A stretch of DNA of 64,000 nucleotides from Streptomyces roseifaciens (GTDB lineage Bacteria; Actinomycetota; Actinomycetes; Streptomycetales; Streptomycetaceae), in NCBI RefSeq assembly GCF_001445655.1, contig NZ_LNBE01000004.1:3378420-3442419 (forward strand). The letters run 5' to 3'. A program made the position numbers and the translations under genes. Below are positions 49,001-60,324 of the stretch, in pieces. The notes beneath the pieces were generated by a model. That model was not told the DNA's origin. It searched no databases and was given only the letters and a program-made list of their open reading frames with translations. How positions within the stretch are numbered: position 1 is the stretch's first letter; every line of letters begins with the position of its first letter.

Positions 49001-50320
49001 TCACCAGGCGACCGGGAGGGACTCCGGGCCGCGGTTGATGGAGCCTCGGCGCCAGCGCATTTCGCTTTCGGGGACGGCGAGGCTCAGGTTCGGGAAGCGG
49101 TCGAGGAGGGCGGTGAGCATGACCTCCGCCTCCATCCTGGTGATCAGGGCGCCGACGCAGTAGTGGGGACCGTGGCCGAAGGACAGGTTGGGGGCGTCGT
49201 CGCGGGTGAGGTCGAGGCGGTCCGGGTCGCGGAAGACCGACGGGTCGCGGTTGGCGGCGAGGTAGGAGACGTAGACGACGTCGCCGCTGCGGATCACCGC
49301 CTCGCCGACCTGCAGGTCCTCGGTGGCGACGCGGGGCAGGCCGACGCCGTTGCGGTGCGGGATGTAGCGCAGGAGCTCCTCCACCGCCTGCGGGAGCAGG
49401 GCCGGTTCGGCGCGCAGGCGGGCCAGCTGCTCGGGGTGGGTGAGCAGCGCGTACACCATGTTGGACACCTGGTTGCGGACCGCGTCCATGCCGTTGAGGA
49501 CGAGCATCACCGCGAGCGAGATCAGCTCCGGCATGCTGAGGCCGCCCTCCGTCCGGGCCTCGACCAGGGCGCTGAACAGGTCGTCGCCGGGGTGCTCGCG
49601 GCGGTGCGCGGCCATGGCCTTGAAGTAGCCCGCGATCTCGCCCTTGACGGCGTTGCTCTGCTGCTCGGAGTGGTTGCTGGAGAGGATGACGCTGCGCCAG
49701 TTCTGCAGCCGGCCGAGGTCGTGGGGCGGGACGCCGAGGAGCTCGCCGATGAGCTGGGCGGGCAGGGGGTCGGTGAGCCACTCGGTCAGGTCGGCCGGGG
49801 AGCCGTGCTCGGCCATGCGGGAGAGCATCTGGTCGGCGAGCTCCTCTGCGCGGGGGCGCAGGGCGGCGACGCGTTTGCGGCCGAAGGTGAGGGCCACGTG
49901 CCGGCGGATCCGGGTGTGGTCGGGCGGGTCGGTGCGGCCGACGCCGCCGGCCGGGGCGACGACGTGCGGCGTCATGCTGGTGACCGGCCGGTCGACGGTG
50001 AGGGCGCGGCTGAGCCGCGGGTCGGCCGCGACCGTCTTGACGTCCTCGTACCGGGTGGCCAGCCAGGCGTCGCCCTCGCCGAACCGCAGCCGGATCCGCG
50101 CGATCGGCTCCTCGCGCAGCAGGCGGTGCATGAGCGGATCGAACTCCAGGCCGGGGAGGTGGTCCACCGGCCAGTCGTGGACCGTCTCGCCCGGCTTGCG
50201 GAAGGCCGGGCAGCCGGCAGAAGCCGGGTCGGACGTCACATCGGACGTCACATCGGACGTCGCGTCGGACGTCACGCCGGACCTTGCATCGGGCGTCGGA
50301 TTCGTCAGCGGTTCGGCCAT
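49001..50320 (-). CDS. Cytochrome P450 (second of a tandem pair)
   Basis: 439 aa from ATG 50320 with GGAAGGG upstream. The heme loop is FGHGPHYCVGA with ligand C388, the K-helix ExxR is QAVEELLRYIPHRN, and the I helix reads LVLNGMDAVRNQVSN, where the usual acid-Thr-Thr is Asp-Ala-Val, so the proton-relay threonine is missing. The N-terminus carries TSDATSDVTSDVTSDP, encoded by a 12-bp tandem repeat (about 50220-50290). The substrate is unknown. It lies 29 bp downstream of a closely related P450, probably a duplicate. Confidence 0.93.
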   Translation of the reverse strand: MAEPLTNPTPDARSGVTSDATSDVTSDVTSDPASAGCPAFRKPGETVHDWPVDHLPGLEFDPLMHRLLREEPIARIRLRFGEGDAWLATRYEDVKTVAADPRLSRALTVDRPVTSMTPHVVAPAGGVGRTDPPDHTRIRRHVALTFGRKRVAALRPRAEELADQMLSRMAEHGSPADLTEWLTDPLPAQLIGELLGVPPHDLGRLQNWRSVILSSNHSEQQSNAVKGEIAGYFKAMAAHRREHPGDDLFSALVEARTEGGLSMPELISLAVMLVLNGMDAVRNQVSNMVYALLTHPEQLARLRAEPALLPQAVEELLRYIPHRNGVGLPRVATEDLQVGEAVIRSGDVVYVSYLAANRDPSVFRDPDRLDLTRDDAPNLSFGHGPHYCVGALITRMEAEVMLTALLDRFPNLSLAVPESEMRWRRGSINRGPESLPVAW

Positions 50321-50349
50321 CGGACCCTTCCTCGCTCGCCGGGCATCGC

Positions 50350-51570
50350 TCACCACGCGACGGGCAGGTGCTCCGGCCCCCGGATGAGCGCGCTCCGCTG
50401 CCACCGGATCTTCTCCACCGGCTCCGCGAGGCGCAGGTCCGGGAAGCGTGCGATCAGGCCGGCGAGGATGATCTCGGATTCCAGGCGGGCGAGCATCGAG
50501 CCCAGGCAGAAGTGCGGTCCGTGCCCGAAGGACAGGTGCGGATTGTGCTCCCGGTCGAAGTCGATCTCGTCCGGGTGGTCGAAGACGGAGGGGTCGCGGT
50601 TGGCCGTGAGGTACGAGGAGTGCACCACTTCGCCGGCCCGGATCAGGACGCCCCCCACTTCGACGTCCTCCATGGCGATGCGGCCGAGGCCCACGGCGTT
50701 GCGGTGCGGGATGTAGCGCAGCAACTCCTCGATGGCCTGCGGGAGCAGCCCGGGCTCGCGGCGCAGCCGCTCCAGGTGGTGGGGGTGGGTGAGCAGGGCG
50801 TAGACCATGTTGCTGCTGTTGTTGCGCACGGCGTGGGCGGCGCTGGCCTGGATGAGCAGGGCGATGGCGACGGCTTCCTCCGTGCTGAGGTCGCCCTTCG
50901 CGACGGCGGCGGCCAGCTCGCTGGCGAGGTCGGGACCCGGCTCCGCGCGCTTGCGCGCCAGCATCTCCACGAAATAGGCGGCCATCTCCGCCTTGGCGCG
51001 GTCGCTGGCCTCCCGCCCGTGGCCCGCGGACAGCAGGACCTCCGTCCAGTGCGCCATGCTCGGCAGATCGGCCTCGGGGACGCCCATCAGGTCGCTGATG
51101 ACGGCGAGGGGCAGCGGGCCGTTCAGGTGCGCCATCAGGTCCGCCGGGGGGCCCTCGCGCTCCATGGCGTCGAGGAGTTCGCCGGCCACGCGCTCGGCGC
51201 GGGGCCGGAGCCGTTCGAGGCTGGCGGGCGTGAAGGAGCGCGCCACGGCCTTGCGCAGGCGGGTGTGCTCGGGCGGATCGGCGAAGCCCACCGCCTCGTC
51301 GAGCGGGATGAAGTGGGGGGCGAGCCGGGTGATCGGGCGCCCGAGCACGGCCTGCCGGCTGAACCGCGGGTCGGACGTGACGAACTTGACGTCCTCGTAG
51401 CGCGTGACGAGCCAGGCGTGCCCCTCGCCGTGGGGGAGCTTCACCCGGGCGATGGGCTCGTCCCGGAGCCGCTCGGCCATGAACGGGTCGAAATCGAGCC
51501 CGCGGAGATCGTCCACCGCCCAGAAGCGCACCGGATACTGGTCCGAGTCGGATGCTGTCGTCGTCACCAT
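50350..51570 (-). CDS. Cytochrome P450 (first of a tandem pair)
   Basis: 406 aa from ATG 51570 (GGAGGG upstream). Heme loop FGHGPHFCLGS with C355; ExxR in EELLRYIPHRNAVGLG. The I helix is LLIQASAAHAVRNNSSN, lacking both the acidic residue and the threonine of AGxxT. It shares with its neighbour AVRN...SNMVYALLTHP and RYIPHRN.VGL, so the two are paralogues. Such altered I helices occur in P450s that do unusual chemistry, but no biosynthetic gene is close by. It is the first gene of the pair. Confidence 0.93.
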   Translation of the reverse strand: MVTTTASDSDQYPVRFWAVDDLRGLDFDPFMAERLRDEPIARVKLPHGEGHAWLVTRYEDVKFVTSDPRFSRQAVLGRPITRLAPHFIPLDEAVGFADPPEHTRLRKAVARSFTPASLERLRPRAERVAGELLDAMEREGPPADLMAHLNGPLPLAVISDLMGVPEADLPSMAHWTEVLLSAGHGREASDRAKAEMAAYFVEMLARKRAEPGPDLASELAAAVAKGDLSTEEAVAIALLIQASAAHAVRNNSSNMVYALLTHPHHLERLRREPGLLPQAIEELLRYIPHRNAVGLGRIAMEDVEVGGVLIRAGEVVHSSYLTANRDPSVFDHPDEIDFDREHNPHLSFGHGPHFCLGSMLARLESEIILAGLIARFPDLRLAEPVEKIRWQRSALIRGPEHLPVAW

Positions 51571-51946
51571 CAGTGCCCTCCCGCCCACCCCGTCGCTTAC
51601 GAACCGTTGCTCACGAACCGGACGCCTGTGCGTGGTCCCTCCAGGACAAGCTCCCCGGAAAATCGCACCGGCAACGGGGCACGCCGGGAAAATCACCCGT
51701 ACGGCTTACAAGGCGGCCCCTCGGCCGACTCGACGGCCGGCTCCGCAGTTCGGCGCCCCGGTCGACCACTCGGCCGGCCCCTCGGTCGCCCCCTTCGGCC
51801 ACCCCTTCACCCCACACCCCCTCGTACGACTTGCAGCTGATCGGATTGTCCGTCAGGCGGCTAAAGTCGACTTGACCACTGGTTGTCGGGGCCAGTGCAC
51901 GTGGTTCCGGGACGCCGGGTGTCCCGGGGGGAGGGCATGTATCCGC
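51571..51946. other. Divergent intergenic region
   Basis: No gene is visible. It must contain the promoters of the P450 pair and the Mrr-TerD gene. Short direct repeats occur (ACGAACCG twice near 51598-51620; GGGAAAATC twice near 51655-51695), and GACTTGACCACTGG near 51868 may be a -35 region. Confidence 0.5.
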
Positions 51947-54082
51947 ATGAGTCGTCGCTCCAGTGGACTGATAGGGATCTGGGCCGAAACGCAGCGCCAG
52001 CAGCAGCGCCTGCGGGAGGCCGAGCACCGGGAACGGGTGCAGTTCCAGAGGGAGCAGGAGCGGCAGGAACGGGCGGCGGCGCGGGAGGCCGCGCGGGCCG
52101 ACCGGGAACAGCGGGCCGCCTACCGGCAGCGGCGCGAGGCCGAGGCCCGGCGGCGCACGGAGGAGATAGAAGCGCGCGTCGCGGAGCTGACGGGACTGCT
52201 GGTGACGGGCTGTCAGGTACCGGCGTTCTCCACCGCCGCCCTGCGCCACCCCGAGACCGTGGAGCCGTTCAACCCGGGACACCTCGGGCAGCCCCTCCCC
52301 ATGCCGGACCCCGGCCTGTACCGGGCCCAGGGCGGCTGGGGCTTCGGCGCGGGCCACGGCCGCGAGCAGTACGACCACGACCTGCGGGCCGCGCAGGCCG
52401 CCGAGGCCACACGGCAGCAGCAGCTGGCGGCGTACCGGCGGCAGTACGAGCAGTGGGCCGCCGGGCAGCTCGCCGAGATCCGGGAGCACAACGCGGGTGT
52501 GGAGGAGATGGTCGCGGCGCTGCGCGCGGGTGACACCGACGCCGTCGTCGACTACTTCTCGGCCGCCCTCTACGCCTCCTCCGCGTGGCCCGACGAGTTC
52601 CCGCACCAGGTGTCGGCCGCCTACGACCCGGCCGCCCGGCAGCTGGTGCTGATGTGGGAGCTGCCGGGGTACGACATCGTGCCGGAGGCGAAGGCCGTGC
52701 GGTACATGCCGACCGCCGACCAGGAGAAGGAGACGGTGCGGCCCGCGGCGCAGCGCCGGGCCGTCTACCGGGACGTGCTGGCCCAGTGCGTCCTGCTGGT
52801 GCTGCGCGACCTGTTCGCGGCGGACGGGTCCGGGGCGCTGGAGTCCGTCGTCGTCAACGGCTTCGTCGACGACCACGACCCGGCCACGGGCCGCCGCGCG
52901 GAGATCGTCCTGGCCTCGGCCACCGTCTCCCGCTCCGTCTTCGCCGGGCTGCACCTGGAGCAGGTCAGCGCGGTGGACTGCCTCACCGACGGGCTCGGCG
53001 GGCTGCTGTCCGCCCGGCCCGACCAGCTCGCCGCCGTGCGCCCGGGCCGGATGCCCGCCGACGTCGGGCGGGGCGTCGTCTCCCACGGGGGCGGCGACGA
53101 CCCCGACCTCTACGAGATGGACCCGGTCGCCTTCGAGGCGCTGGTCGCCCAGCTCTTCCGCGCCCGGGGCATGCAGGCCGTGATGACGACCCGCTCCAAC
53201 GACGGCGGCGTGGACGTCGAGGCCCTGGACCCGGACCCGATCAGCGGCGGCCGGATCATCGTGCAGGTGAAGCGGTACCGCAAGACGGTCCCGCCGACGG
53301 CCGTCCGGGACCTGTACGGCACGGTGCAGGGCGCCGGCGCCAACAAGGGCGTGCTGGTCACCACGTCCGGCTTCGGCCCGGGCTCGTACGCCTTCGCCAA
53401 CGGCAAGCCCCTGACGCTCGTCCCGGGCGAGGAGCTGGTGGGGCTGCTGCAGCGGCACGGGCTGCGGGGGCGGCTCGGCGGCGGGACGCAGGGCGGCCGG
53501 CAGCCCGCTCCCCCGGCGGCCGCGCCGGACGAAGGCGCTCCCGGCACGCCGGGAGATCACGGAGAGCCCGGCGCTCCCGGCGCTCCCGGCGCTCCCGGTG
53601 ACCACAACGTCCTCGGCATGTCCTGGTCCGGCGCCGTCGCCCTCGACGTGTGCGCCCTCGTCTGCCGAGGCACCCGCGTGCTCAGCGACGACCACTTCGT
53701 CTTCTTCAACAACCCCGCGACCCCCGACGGGGCCGTGCGCGCCGTGCCGCCGCCCCGCGGGGACAAGGCCGCCGTCCGCGTCGCCTTCGAGGCGCTCCCG
53801 GCGGACGCCGACCGGCTCGTGCTCGTCGCAGCCGTCGACCCGGCCGTCAATCCGGACGCCGACCTGGCGGGGTTCACCGACGCCCGGATCCGGCTGGCGG
53901 ACGCCGCCGGTGCCGAGCTGGGGCAGCTGGAGGTCTCCGACGGCCGGGCGGGCGAGACCGCGCTCGTCCTCGGCTCCTTCCGGCGGCGCGCGAACGGCGA
54001 CTGGGACTTCGTCCTCGGCGGGCAGGGGTACGAGGGCGGGCTGGAGGAGCTGCTGGAGGACTACGGGATCGAGGTCGCGTAG
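51947..54082 (+). CDS. Coiled-coil + Mrr-type restriction nuclease + TerD fusion protein
   Basis: 711 aa from ATG 51947. Residues about 10-85 form an Arg/Glu/Gln coiled coil (QRQQQRLREAEHRERVQFQR). About 385-505 is an Mrr-type PD-(D/E)xK nuclease: DPVAFEALVAQLFRARGMQA, SNDGGVDVEALDPDP, with GGRIIVQVKRYRKT giving the Q-x-K. A collagen-like linker (GEPGAPGAPGAPGD, about 530-550) leads to a TerD domain (about 557-711: WSGAVALDVCALVC, DDHFVFFNN, LVLVAAVDPAVNPDADLAGF, ending LLEDYGIEVA). TerD domains bind calcium and belong to tellurite/stress systems. A nuclease joined to TerD implies a DNA-directed stress or phage response. Confidence 0.88.
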   Translation: MSRRSSGLIGIWAETQRQQQRLREAEHRERVQFQREQERQERAAAREAARADREQRAAYRQRREAEARRRTEEIEARVAELTGLLVTGCQVPAFSTAALRHPETVEPFNPGHLGQPLPMPDPGLYRAQGGWGFGAGHGREQYDHDLRAAQAAEATRQQQLAAYRRQYEQWAAGQLAEIREHNAGVEEMVAALRAGDTDAVVDYFSAALYASSAWPDEFPHQVSAAYDPAARQLVLMWELPGYDIVPEAKAVRYMPTADQEKETVRPAAQRRAVYRDVLAQCVLLVLRDLFAADGSGALESVVVNGFVDDHDPATGRRAEIVLASATVSRSVFAGLHLEQVSAVDCLTDGLGGLLSARPDQLAAVRPGRMPADVGRGVVSHGGGDDPDLYEMDPVAFEALVAQLFRARGMQAVMTTRSNDGGVDVEALDPDPISGGRIIVQVKRYRKTVPPTAVRDLYGTVQGAGANKGVLVTTSGFGPGSYAFANGKPLTLVPGEELVGLLQRHGLRGRLGGGTQGGRQPAPPAAAPDEGAPGTPGDHGEPGAPGAPGAPGDHNVLGMSWSGAVALDVCALVCRGTRVLSDDHFVFFNNPATPDGAVRAVPPPRGDKAAVRVAFEALPADADRLVLVAAVDPAVNPDADLAGFTDARIRLADAAGAELGQLEVSDGRAGETALVLGSFRRRANGDWDFVLGGQGYEGGLEELLEDYGIEVA

Positions 54083-54271
54083 ACCGGTGTCGGGCAGACC
54101 GGGGGCGCGCAGACCGCGGTGACGTAAATCGCGGTGACGTAGATCGGGGGCCGTGGAGCCGGGGTGCAGACCGAGGCCGCGTAGATCGCGGCCCCCGTAC
54201 TCGCCTCCCCGGTCCCCGTGAGTTATCCACAGGCCCCCGTTCGTGTCGGCGGCCCGCCCTAGACTTTCCGC
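54083..54271. repeat. Short repeats and a DnaA box before recQ
   Basis: Degenerate repeats of CGCGGTGACGTAGAT and CAGACCG start at the TerD stop. TTATCCACA (54223-54231) is a perfect DnaA-box sequence on the plus strand, 41 bp before the recQ ATG. Confidence 0.6.
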
Positions 54272-56179
<1,908 letters not shown>

Positions 56180-56185
<6 letters not shown>

Positions 56186-56234
56186 TCGCGAAGGCGTGAG
56201 CGCGGAGACGTGAGCGCGGAAGCGTGAGCGGGCC
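56180..56234. repeat. 14-bp tandem repeat over the recQ stop
   Basis: Nearly four copies of GCGTGAGCGCGGAG. The first includes the recQ TGA, so the unit derives from the gene's own end. Confidence 0.85.
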
Positions 56235-56277
56235 GGGGCAGCCAGGGACGCGGCCGTGAGCAGCCGGCCGCGTGCCC

Positions 56278-57123
56278 TCACCTCACCCCGGTGAGATGGG
56301 CGTAGACGACCACGTTGCCGAGGTAGGCGTGGCTCTCCTCGGAGAACCCCCCGCCACAGGTGATCACCCGCAGCTCGGCGCGCTTCGACGGCCCGTACAC
56401 CTTCTGCGACGGGAAGTCCGTCCGGCTGTACACCTCGATCGCGTCGATGGTGAACAGCGCCGTCCGGCCGTCCGCGCGCGCCACCTCCACCCGGTACCCC
56501 TTCCTCAGGGCGCCGAGGTTGTAGAAGACGGCCGGCCCGGTGGCGGTGTCGACGTGGCCGGCGACGACGGCGGTGCCGGTCGCGCCGGGCGCCGCCCCGT
56601 CCGCGTACCAGCCGGCGAGGTTGCTCTCGCCGTCCCGCGGGCTGGAGAGGCTGCCGTCCTGCAGCAGGCCCAGCGGCTGCAGCGGCGCGTCCACGTCGAT
56701 CGCCGGGATCCGCACCCGCGTGGGCACGGCGGCCGGCAGCGGCGGCACCGCGCGCTCGCCGCGCACCGGCCCCACGGGCGGCCCGGCGGCCGGGAACGCC
56801 TCGGCCGCGGAGGGCACCGGGGGCGGGTCCTGGATGTCGGCACCGCGCTGGATCAGCCAGCTCCCGAAGCACAGGGCGACGGCGATGCACGCGGCGACGA
56901 CGGCCTTGCGCCGGGACTCGCGCGCCTGCAGCGAGGTCCGCGGGGGACGGCGAGGGCCGGGCGGGCGGGCCCCGGAGGACCCGGGCCCGGCGGAGAGCGG
57001 GGCCACCGGGGCCACCCTGGCCCGTCTGTTCGGATTGCGGCGCATCTCCCGCGAGTTCCGCGGCTTGCGGGACCCGTGCGCCCTGCGGACGGCCCGTTCG
57101 CCTGCGTTCTGCGACTGGGACAT
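56278..57123 (-). CDS. Class F-like sortase
   Basis: 281 aa from ATG 57123. A basic, proline-rich cytoplasmic head of about 75 residues precedes one membrane helix ([19 protein letters not shown]). The sortase barrel has [20 protein letters not shown], the catalytic His in [15 protein letters not shown] and Cys in [19 protein letters not shown]. The final strand is [11 protein letters not shown]. An arginine at the usual place before the last strand is not obvious, as Leu occupies it. Sortases anchor or join surface proteins, and the neighbouring surface-like gene is a candidate partner. Confidence 0.88.
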   Translation of the reverse strand: MSQSQNAGERAVRRAHGSRKPRNSREMRRNPNRRARVAPVAPLSAGPGSSGARPPGPRRPPRTSLQARESRRKAVVAACIAVALCFGSWLIQRGADIQDPPPVPSAAEAFPAAGPPVGPVRGERAVPPLPAAVPTRVRIPAIDVDAPLQPLGLLQDGSLSSPRDGESNLAGWYADGAAPGATGTAVVAGHVDTATGPAVFYNLGALRKGYRVEVARADGRTALFTIDAIEVYSRTDFPSQKVYGPSKRAELRVITCGGGFSEESHAYLGNVVVYAHLTGVR

Positions 57124-57142
57124 CGTTCTCCTCCACCGCGCC

Positions 57143-57178
57143 CCTGGTCCCCGGACGCGCGCGCGTTCGGGGACCAGG
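57143..57178 (-). terminator. Hairpin between the surface protein and sortase genes
   Basis: CCTGGTCCCCG pairs with its complement (11 bp) around a GC loop. It may attenuate read-through from the surface protein gene into the sortase gene. Confidence 0.65.
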
Positions 57179-57201
57179 GAACGGAGCCGGCCGGGGGCGC
57201 G

Positions 57202-57867
57202 TCAGACCCGGTTGCCGTTGCTGCCACGGCGCCGCAGGTACCAGGTGCCGCCCACCGCCGCGGTGGCCAGCACGGCCGCACCCGCCATGAGCTCGGTCAT
57301 GCCGGAGTCGTCGCTCGTGGAGCCGACACCGGTCTTCATGCCGCCCTTCGGGGGCTTGGCGGGGGTCGTGGAGGACCCGGAGCCCGTGCCGGAACCGGAG
57401 CCGCTGCCCGTACCGGGGCTCGCGCTCGAGCCCGAACCGGAACCGGAATCGGAAGCCGGGCTCGAACCGGAACCCGAGCCCGAGCCCGCACGGGAACCCG
57501 GCGCCGAGCCCGAGCCGGTGGAGACGACCAGGTCGCCCGTGGCCTCCTTGCCGCTGTGGCACTTGACGCCGACGCCGTACGTGCCGGCCTTCGCACTGTT
57601 CGGGACCTTGAAAGTGCCGACGACGGACTCCTTCTGCGCGCCCGGCTTGAGCTGGAACGAGGCCGGGCCGCCGACGGCGCTGGCGTCGCCCGTGCCCGAG
57701 CCGTTGGCGCCGCAGGCGGTGGTGTTCACCGTGACCTCGGTGCCGGGCTTCGCGGGGTTCGGGCCGACTTCCAGCTTGCCGAAGTCCGCGGCGAGCGCGG
57801 GAGCGCTCGCCAGCCCGAGGGCGGCTATGGACAGGGCGGTCCCGGTGAGCACTCGTGAGTTACGCAT
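57202..57867 (-). CDS. Secreted Ser/Gly-rich surface protein
   Basis: 221 aa from ATG 57867 with GGAGGAA upstream. A signal peptide ([20 protein letters not shown]) is followed by an Ig-like or beta region of about 100 residues with three cysteines ([16 protein letters not shown]), a long Gly-Ser repeat (about 130-180) and a terminal membrane helix ([20 protein letters not shown]) with a basic tail [11 protein letters not shown]. The layout is that of a wall-anchored protein, but no LPxTG or LAxTG motif is seen. It is directly upstream of the class F-like sortase on the same strand. Confidence 0.8.
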   Translation of the reverse strand: MRNSRVLTGTALSIAALGLASAPALAADFGKLEVGPNPAKPGTEVTVNTTACGANGSGTGDASAVGGPASFQLKPGAQKESVVGTFKVPNSAKAGTYGVGVKCHSGKEATGDLVVSTGSGSAPGSRAGSGSGSGSSPASDSGSGSGSSASPGTGSGSGSGTGSGSSTTPAKPPKGGMKTGVGSTSDDSGMTELMAGAAVLATAAVGGTWYLRRRGSNGNRV

Positions 57868-58203
57868 GCTTGTTCCTCCGTGAGCGCGGCCGCGGCACTT
57901 CGATGTGCCACCGAAAGGAGTGGGGGGTCCGCGCTCCTCAGAGCCGAGCGAACCGGGATCCGGCCCCTCCCGCACCCTGACGTCACATCAGAACCACCGG
58001 TCCGGAACAGCCCGCCGGGCCCGGCCGGCGGACGTAAGAGCAGGTCACCGACGGTAACCATGCAGTAACCGGAGAGGCCTCCCCCGGGCGTGGCAAACGG
58101 GTGAACCCCGGGGGCGCACGGCACCCGCCGTGAATCACACGGAACGGTGACCCCACAGTCGGAGGGGGCACTTCCGCCGGGGGCGCGCGTATGCTCTGCG
58201 CCC
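57868..58203. other. Divergent intergenic region with a possible promoter
   Basis: No gene is seen. On the plus strand TATGCT (58190-58195) lies 8 nt before the protease ATG 58204, which suggests a leaderless or nearly leaderless transcript, though no good -35 is visible. Small inverted repeats (GGTAACC...GGTAAC-type near 58050) occur. Confidence 0.4.
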
Positions 58204-60324
58204 ATGGGGGAGGAGACCGAGGTCCCCGTCAACACCGAGATGCGCGGCGAGACTTGGCGGGTCCGCATTTCCACGTCCGGCGGGGACGTCCTGGGTGCCG
58301 GCATCCTGCTGGCCGCCGATGTGGTCCTCACCTGCGCCCACGTCATTCCCTCCGGCCCCCGTGACCCCGCCTTCCCCTCCGTCCCCACCGGCGACGTGCT
58401 GGTCGAGCTCGTCGGGGTGCCCGGCGCCCGCCCCGTGGCGGCCCGCGTGGCCGACGGCTGCTGGGTGCCCGAGCTGGAGGACTCCCGGGGCGACGTCGCC
58501 CTCCTCACCCTGGACGAGCCGCAGGACGTCCGCCACGCCGCCCCGCTGCACCGCGTCGCACCCACGCGCGGCCGGACGGTATGGATGTGCGGCTTTCCCA
58601 GCACCAGGGAGCTCAAGGACGGCGTGTGGTTCCGGGCCACCCTCGCCGGGCCGTCGGGGCCGCGCGGCGAGTGGGTGCAGATGTTCCCCGTGACGCCCGA
58701 GGAGACGGTGCGCCCCGGCTTCAGCGGAGCCGCCGTGACGGACGCGGAGACCCACCGCGTCCTCGGCATGGTCGTCAGCCGCTACGACGACCGCTCCTCG
58801 GCCGCGCCCGCCGATCAGCGGCTGCACCTGTCATACATGATCCCCATCGAGACCGTCGTCCGGCACCTGCCGGCCATCGCCCGCTACGTGAGCGGCGAGC
58901 GCGGAAACGGCCTGCCGTCGGTGCCGCGGAGCGCGGCCCGGGACCGTGACTTCGCCCGCTGGCTCGCCCGCTGGTTCGCCGGCGCGGAGGGCACGCGGCG
59001 GGTGGAGGCGATCGTCATCAAGAAGGGCGAGGCGGTCCGCTCGGCGACGCTCAGCAGGGCGGTCGCCCTGGCCGACCGCGAACTCCCCGCGGACGGCCCG
59101 GTTCCGGCCGATGGGCCCGGCGGCCCCGACGGGCCCGGTGCGTTACCCGGCGGCCCCGGCACGTCCCACCAGGACCGGAAGCAGCTGTGCAAACAACCGG
59201 CACAGCAGGCACAGCAGGCACAGCCGACGAAGCCGCCGCACCAGGCCGCGCCACCGGCCGCACCCACCCCCCGGCCCGCCGTAAATCGACCCCCCGGAAG
59301 CCAGTCCACGGGAAACCGGCCCGCCGGGAGCGAGCCCGCAGGGAGCAGGCCCGCAGGGCACCAGCCCACCGGCATACGGCCCCCCGCGCCCCGCAACGCC
59401 CCGCCGCCCGGCACCCCGCCCGATCCCCACCCCGATCCCCGCCCCGGCCCCCGGCCCCGCACCAACGGCACCTCGCGCCGCCCTCCGTCCCCGTACGAGA
59501 CGGAGGACGACGTCCTGCCGCCCCTCGGCAGCGTCGACCTCGCCCTGGACGTCTCCGGGGAGACCGTCGCCAGGGTCGCCGAGCGCATCGCCGACCGGCT
59601 CGGGCTGCGCGCCGCCGACGACGAGGAGTCGCCGGTCGGCCGCCTGGGCGCGGCGCGGAGCGTTCCGCTGACGATCGTCGCGGAAGGCGTCGACTACGCG
59701 GCCGACCCCCTGGCACTGGTCGAGTTCACCGGGCTCCTCGCCGCCCGGGGCGCCCGGCTGCTCCTCGTCTTCCGCAACCCCGAATCGCAGAGCCTGGAGC
59801 TGGCGCTGAGGATGGCTGACCCCGCCAAGGACGACATCGCCGCACGCCTGGACCGGGTGCGCGAGGGCATCGACAACATCGCACGCCGCGAGCGCACCGC
59901 GTTCGAGAAGGCCGCCCTCATCGCCCCGGTGCGCCCCGTGCCGCAGCGCGCGGCCGCCCTCCGGCTGGACCTCACCGCACTGCGCCGCCACCCGGAGCCC
60001 GGCGGCGAGCGCTTCCTGGCCGACCTCTCCGCCTTCGAGCGGACCGTGGAGTCCGGGCTGCTGCGCATAGAGGAGGCGATCGGCCTGGCCGAGGCCCGCA
60101 TCGCCCGGCGCAACGAACTGCGCGGCCGGCTGGAGGCCTTCTTCGCGCTGCTCGCCGCCCGCAGCCTGGAGGAGGAGCGGGCAGCCGCGCCCCTCTACCG
60201 CACCGCCCACAACCTCCTCTACCAGGCGCCCTGCGAGCTCGCCGAGGCCGAGCGCGCCGTGGAGCGCTTCGCCGAGGCCGTACGGCACCACACCCACCGT
60301 CCGCGAGGGGGCGACCCCGGATGA
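58204..60324 (+). CDS. Trypsin-like serine protease with C-terminal helical domain
   Basis: 706 aa from ATG 58204; an extension to 58147 is possible. Residues about 15-225 are an S1-type domain with the triad in VVLTCAHVIP (His), SRGDVALLTLD (Asp) and RPGFSGAAVTD (Ser). No signal peptide or membrane helix is evident, so it acts inside the cell. A Pro/Gly-rich low-complexity linker (about 300-430) leads to a domain with SVPLTIVAEGVDYAADPLAL and GARLLLVFRNPESQSLEL, then long helices. The stop overlaps the kinase ATG by 4 nt (ATGA), so protease and kinase are made together. A signalling or conflict role is inferred. Confidence 0.85.
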   Translation: MGEETEVPVNTEMRGETWRVRISTSGGDVLGAGILLAADVVLTCAHVIPSGPRDPAFPSVPTGDVLVELVGVPGARPVAARVADGCWVPELEDSRGDVALLTLDEPQDVRHAAPLHRVAPTRGRTVWMCGFPSTRELKDGVWFRATLAGPSGPRGEWVQMFPVTPEETVRPGFSGAAVTDAETHRVLGMVVSRYDDRSSAAPADQRLHLSYMIPIETVVRHLPAIARYVSGERGNGLPSVPRSAARDRDFARWLARWFAGAEGTRRVEAIVIKKGEAVRSATLSRAVALADRELPADGPVPADGPGGPDGPGALPGGPGTSHQDRKQLCKQPAQQAQQAQPTKPPHQAAPPAAPTPRPAVNRPPGSQSTGNRPAGSEPAGSRPAGHQPTGIRPPAPRNAPPPGTPPDPHPDPRPGPRPRTNGTSRRPPSPYETEDDVLPPLGSVDLALDVSGETVARVAERIADRLGLRAADDEESPVGRLGAARSVPLTIVAEGVDYAADPLALVEFTGLLAARGARLLLVFRNPESQSLELALRMADPAKDDIAARLDRVREGIDNIARRERTAFEKAALIAPVRPVPQRAAALRLDLTALRRHPEPGGERFLADLSAFERTVESGLLRIEEAIGLAEARIARRNELRGRLEAFFALLAARSLEEERAAAPLYRTAHNLLYQAPCELAEAERAVERFAEAVRHHTHRPRGGDPG

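Noticed and set aside
54223..54231. Replication origin
   Set aside because: Only one DnaA box and no dnaA/dnaN genes or box cluster.
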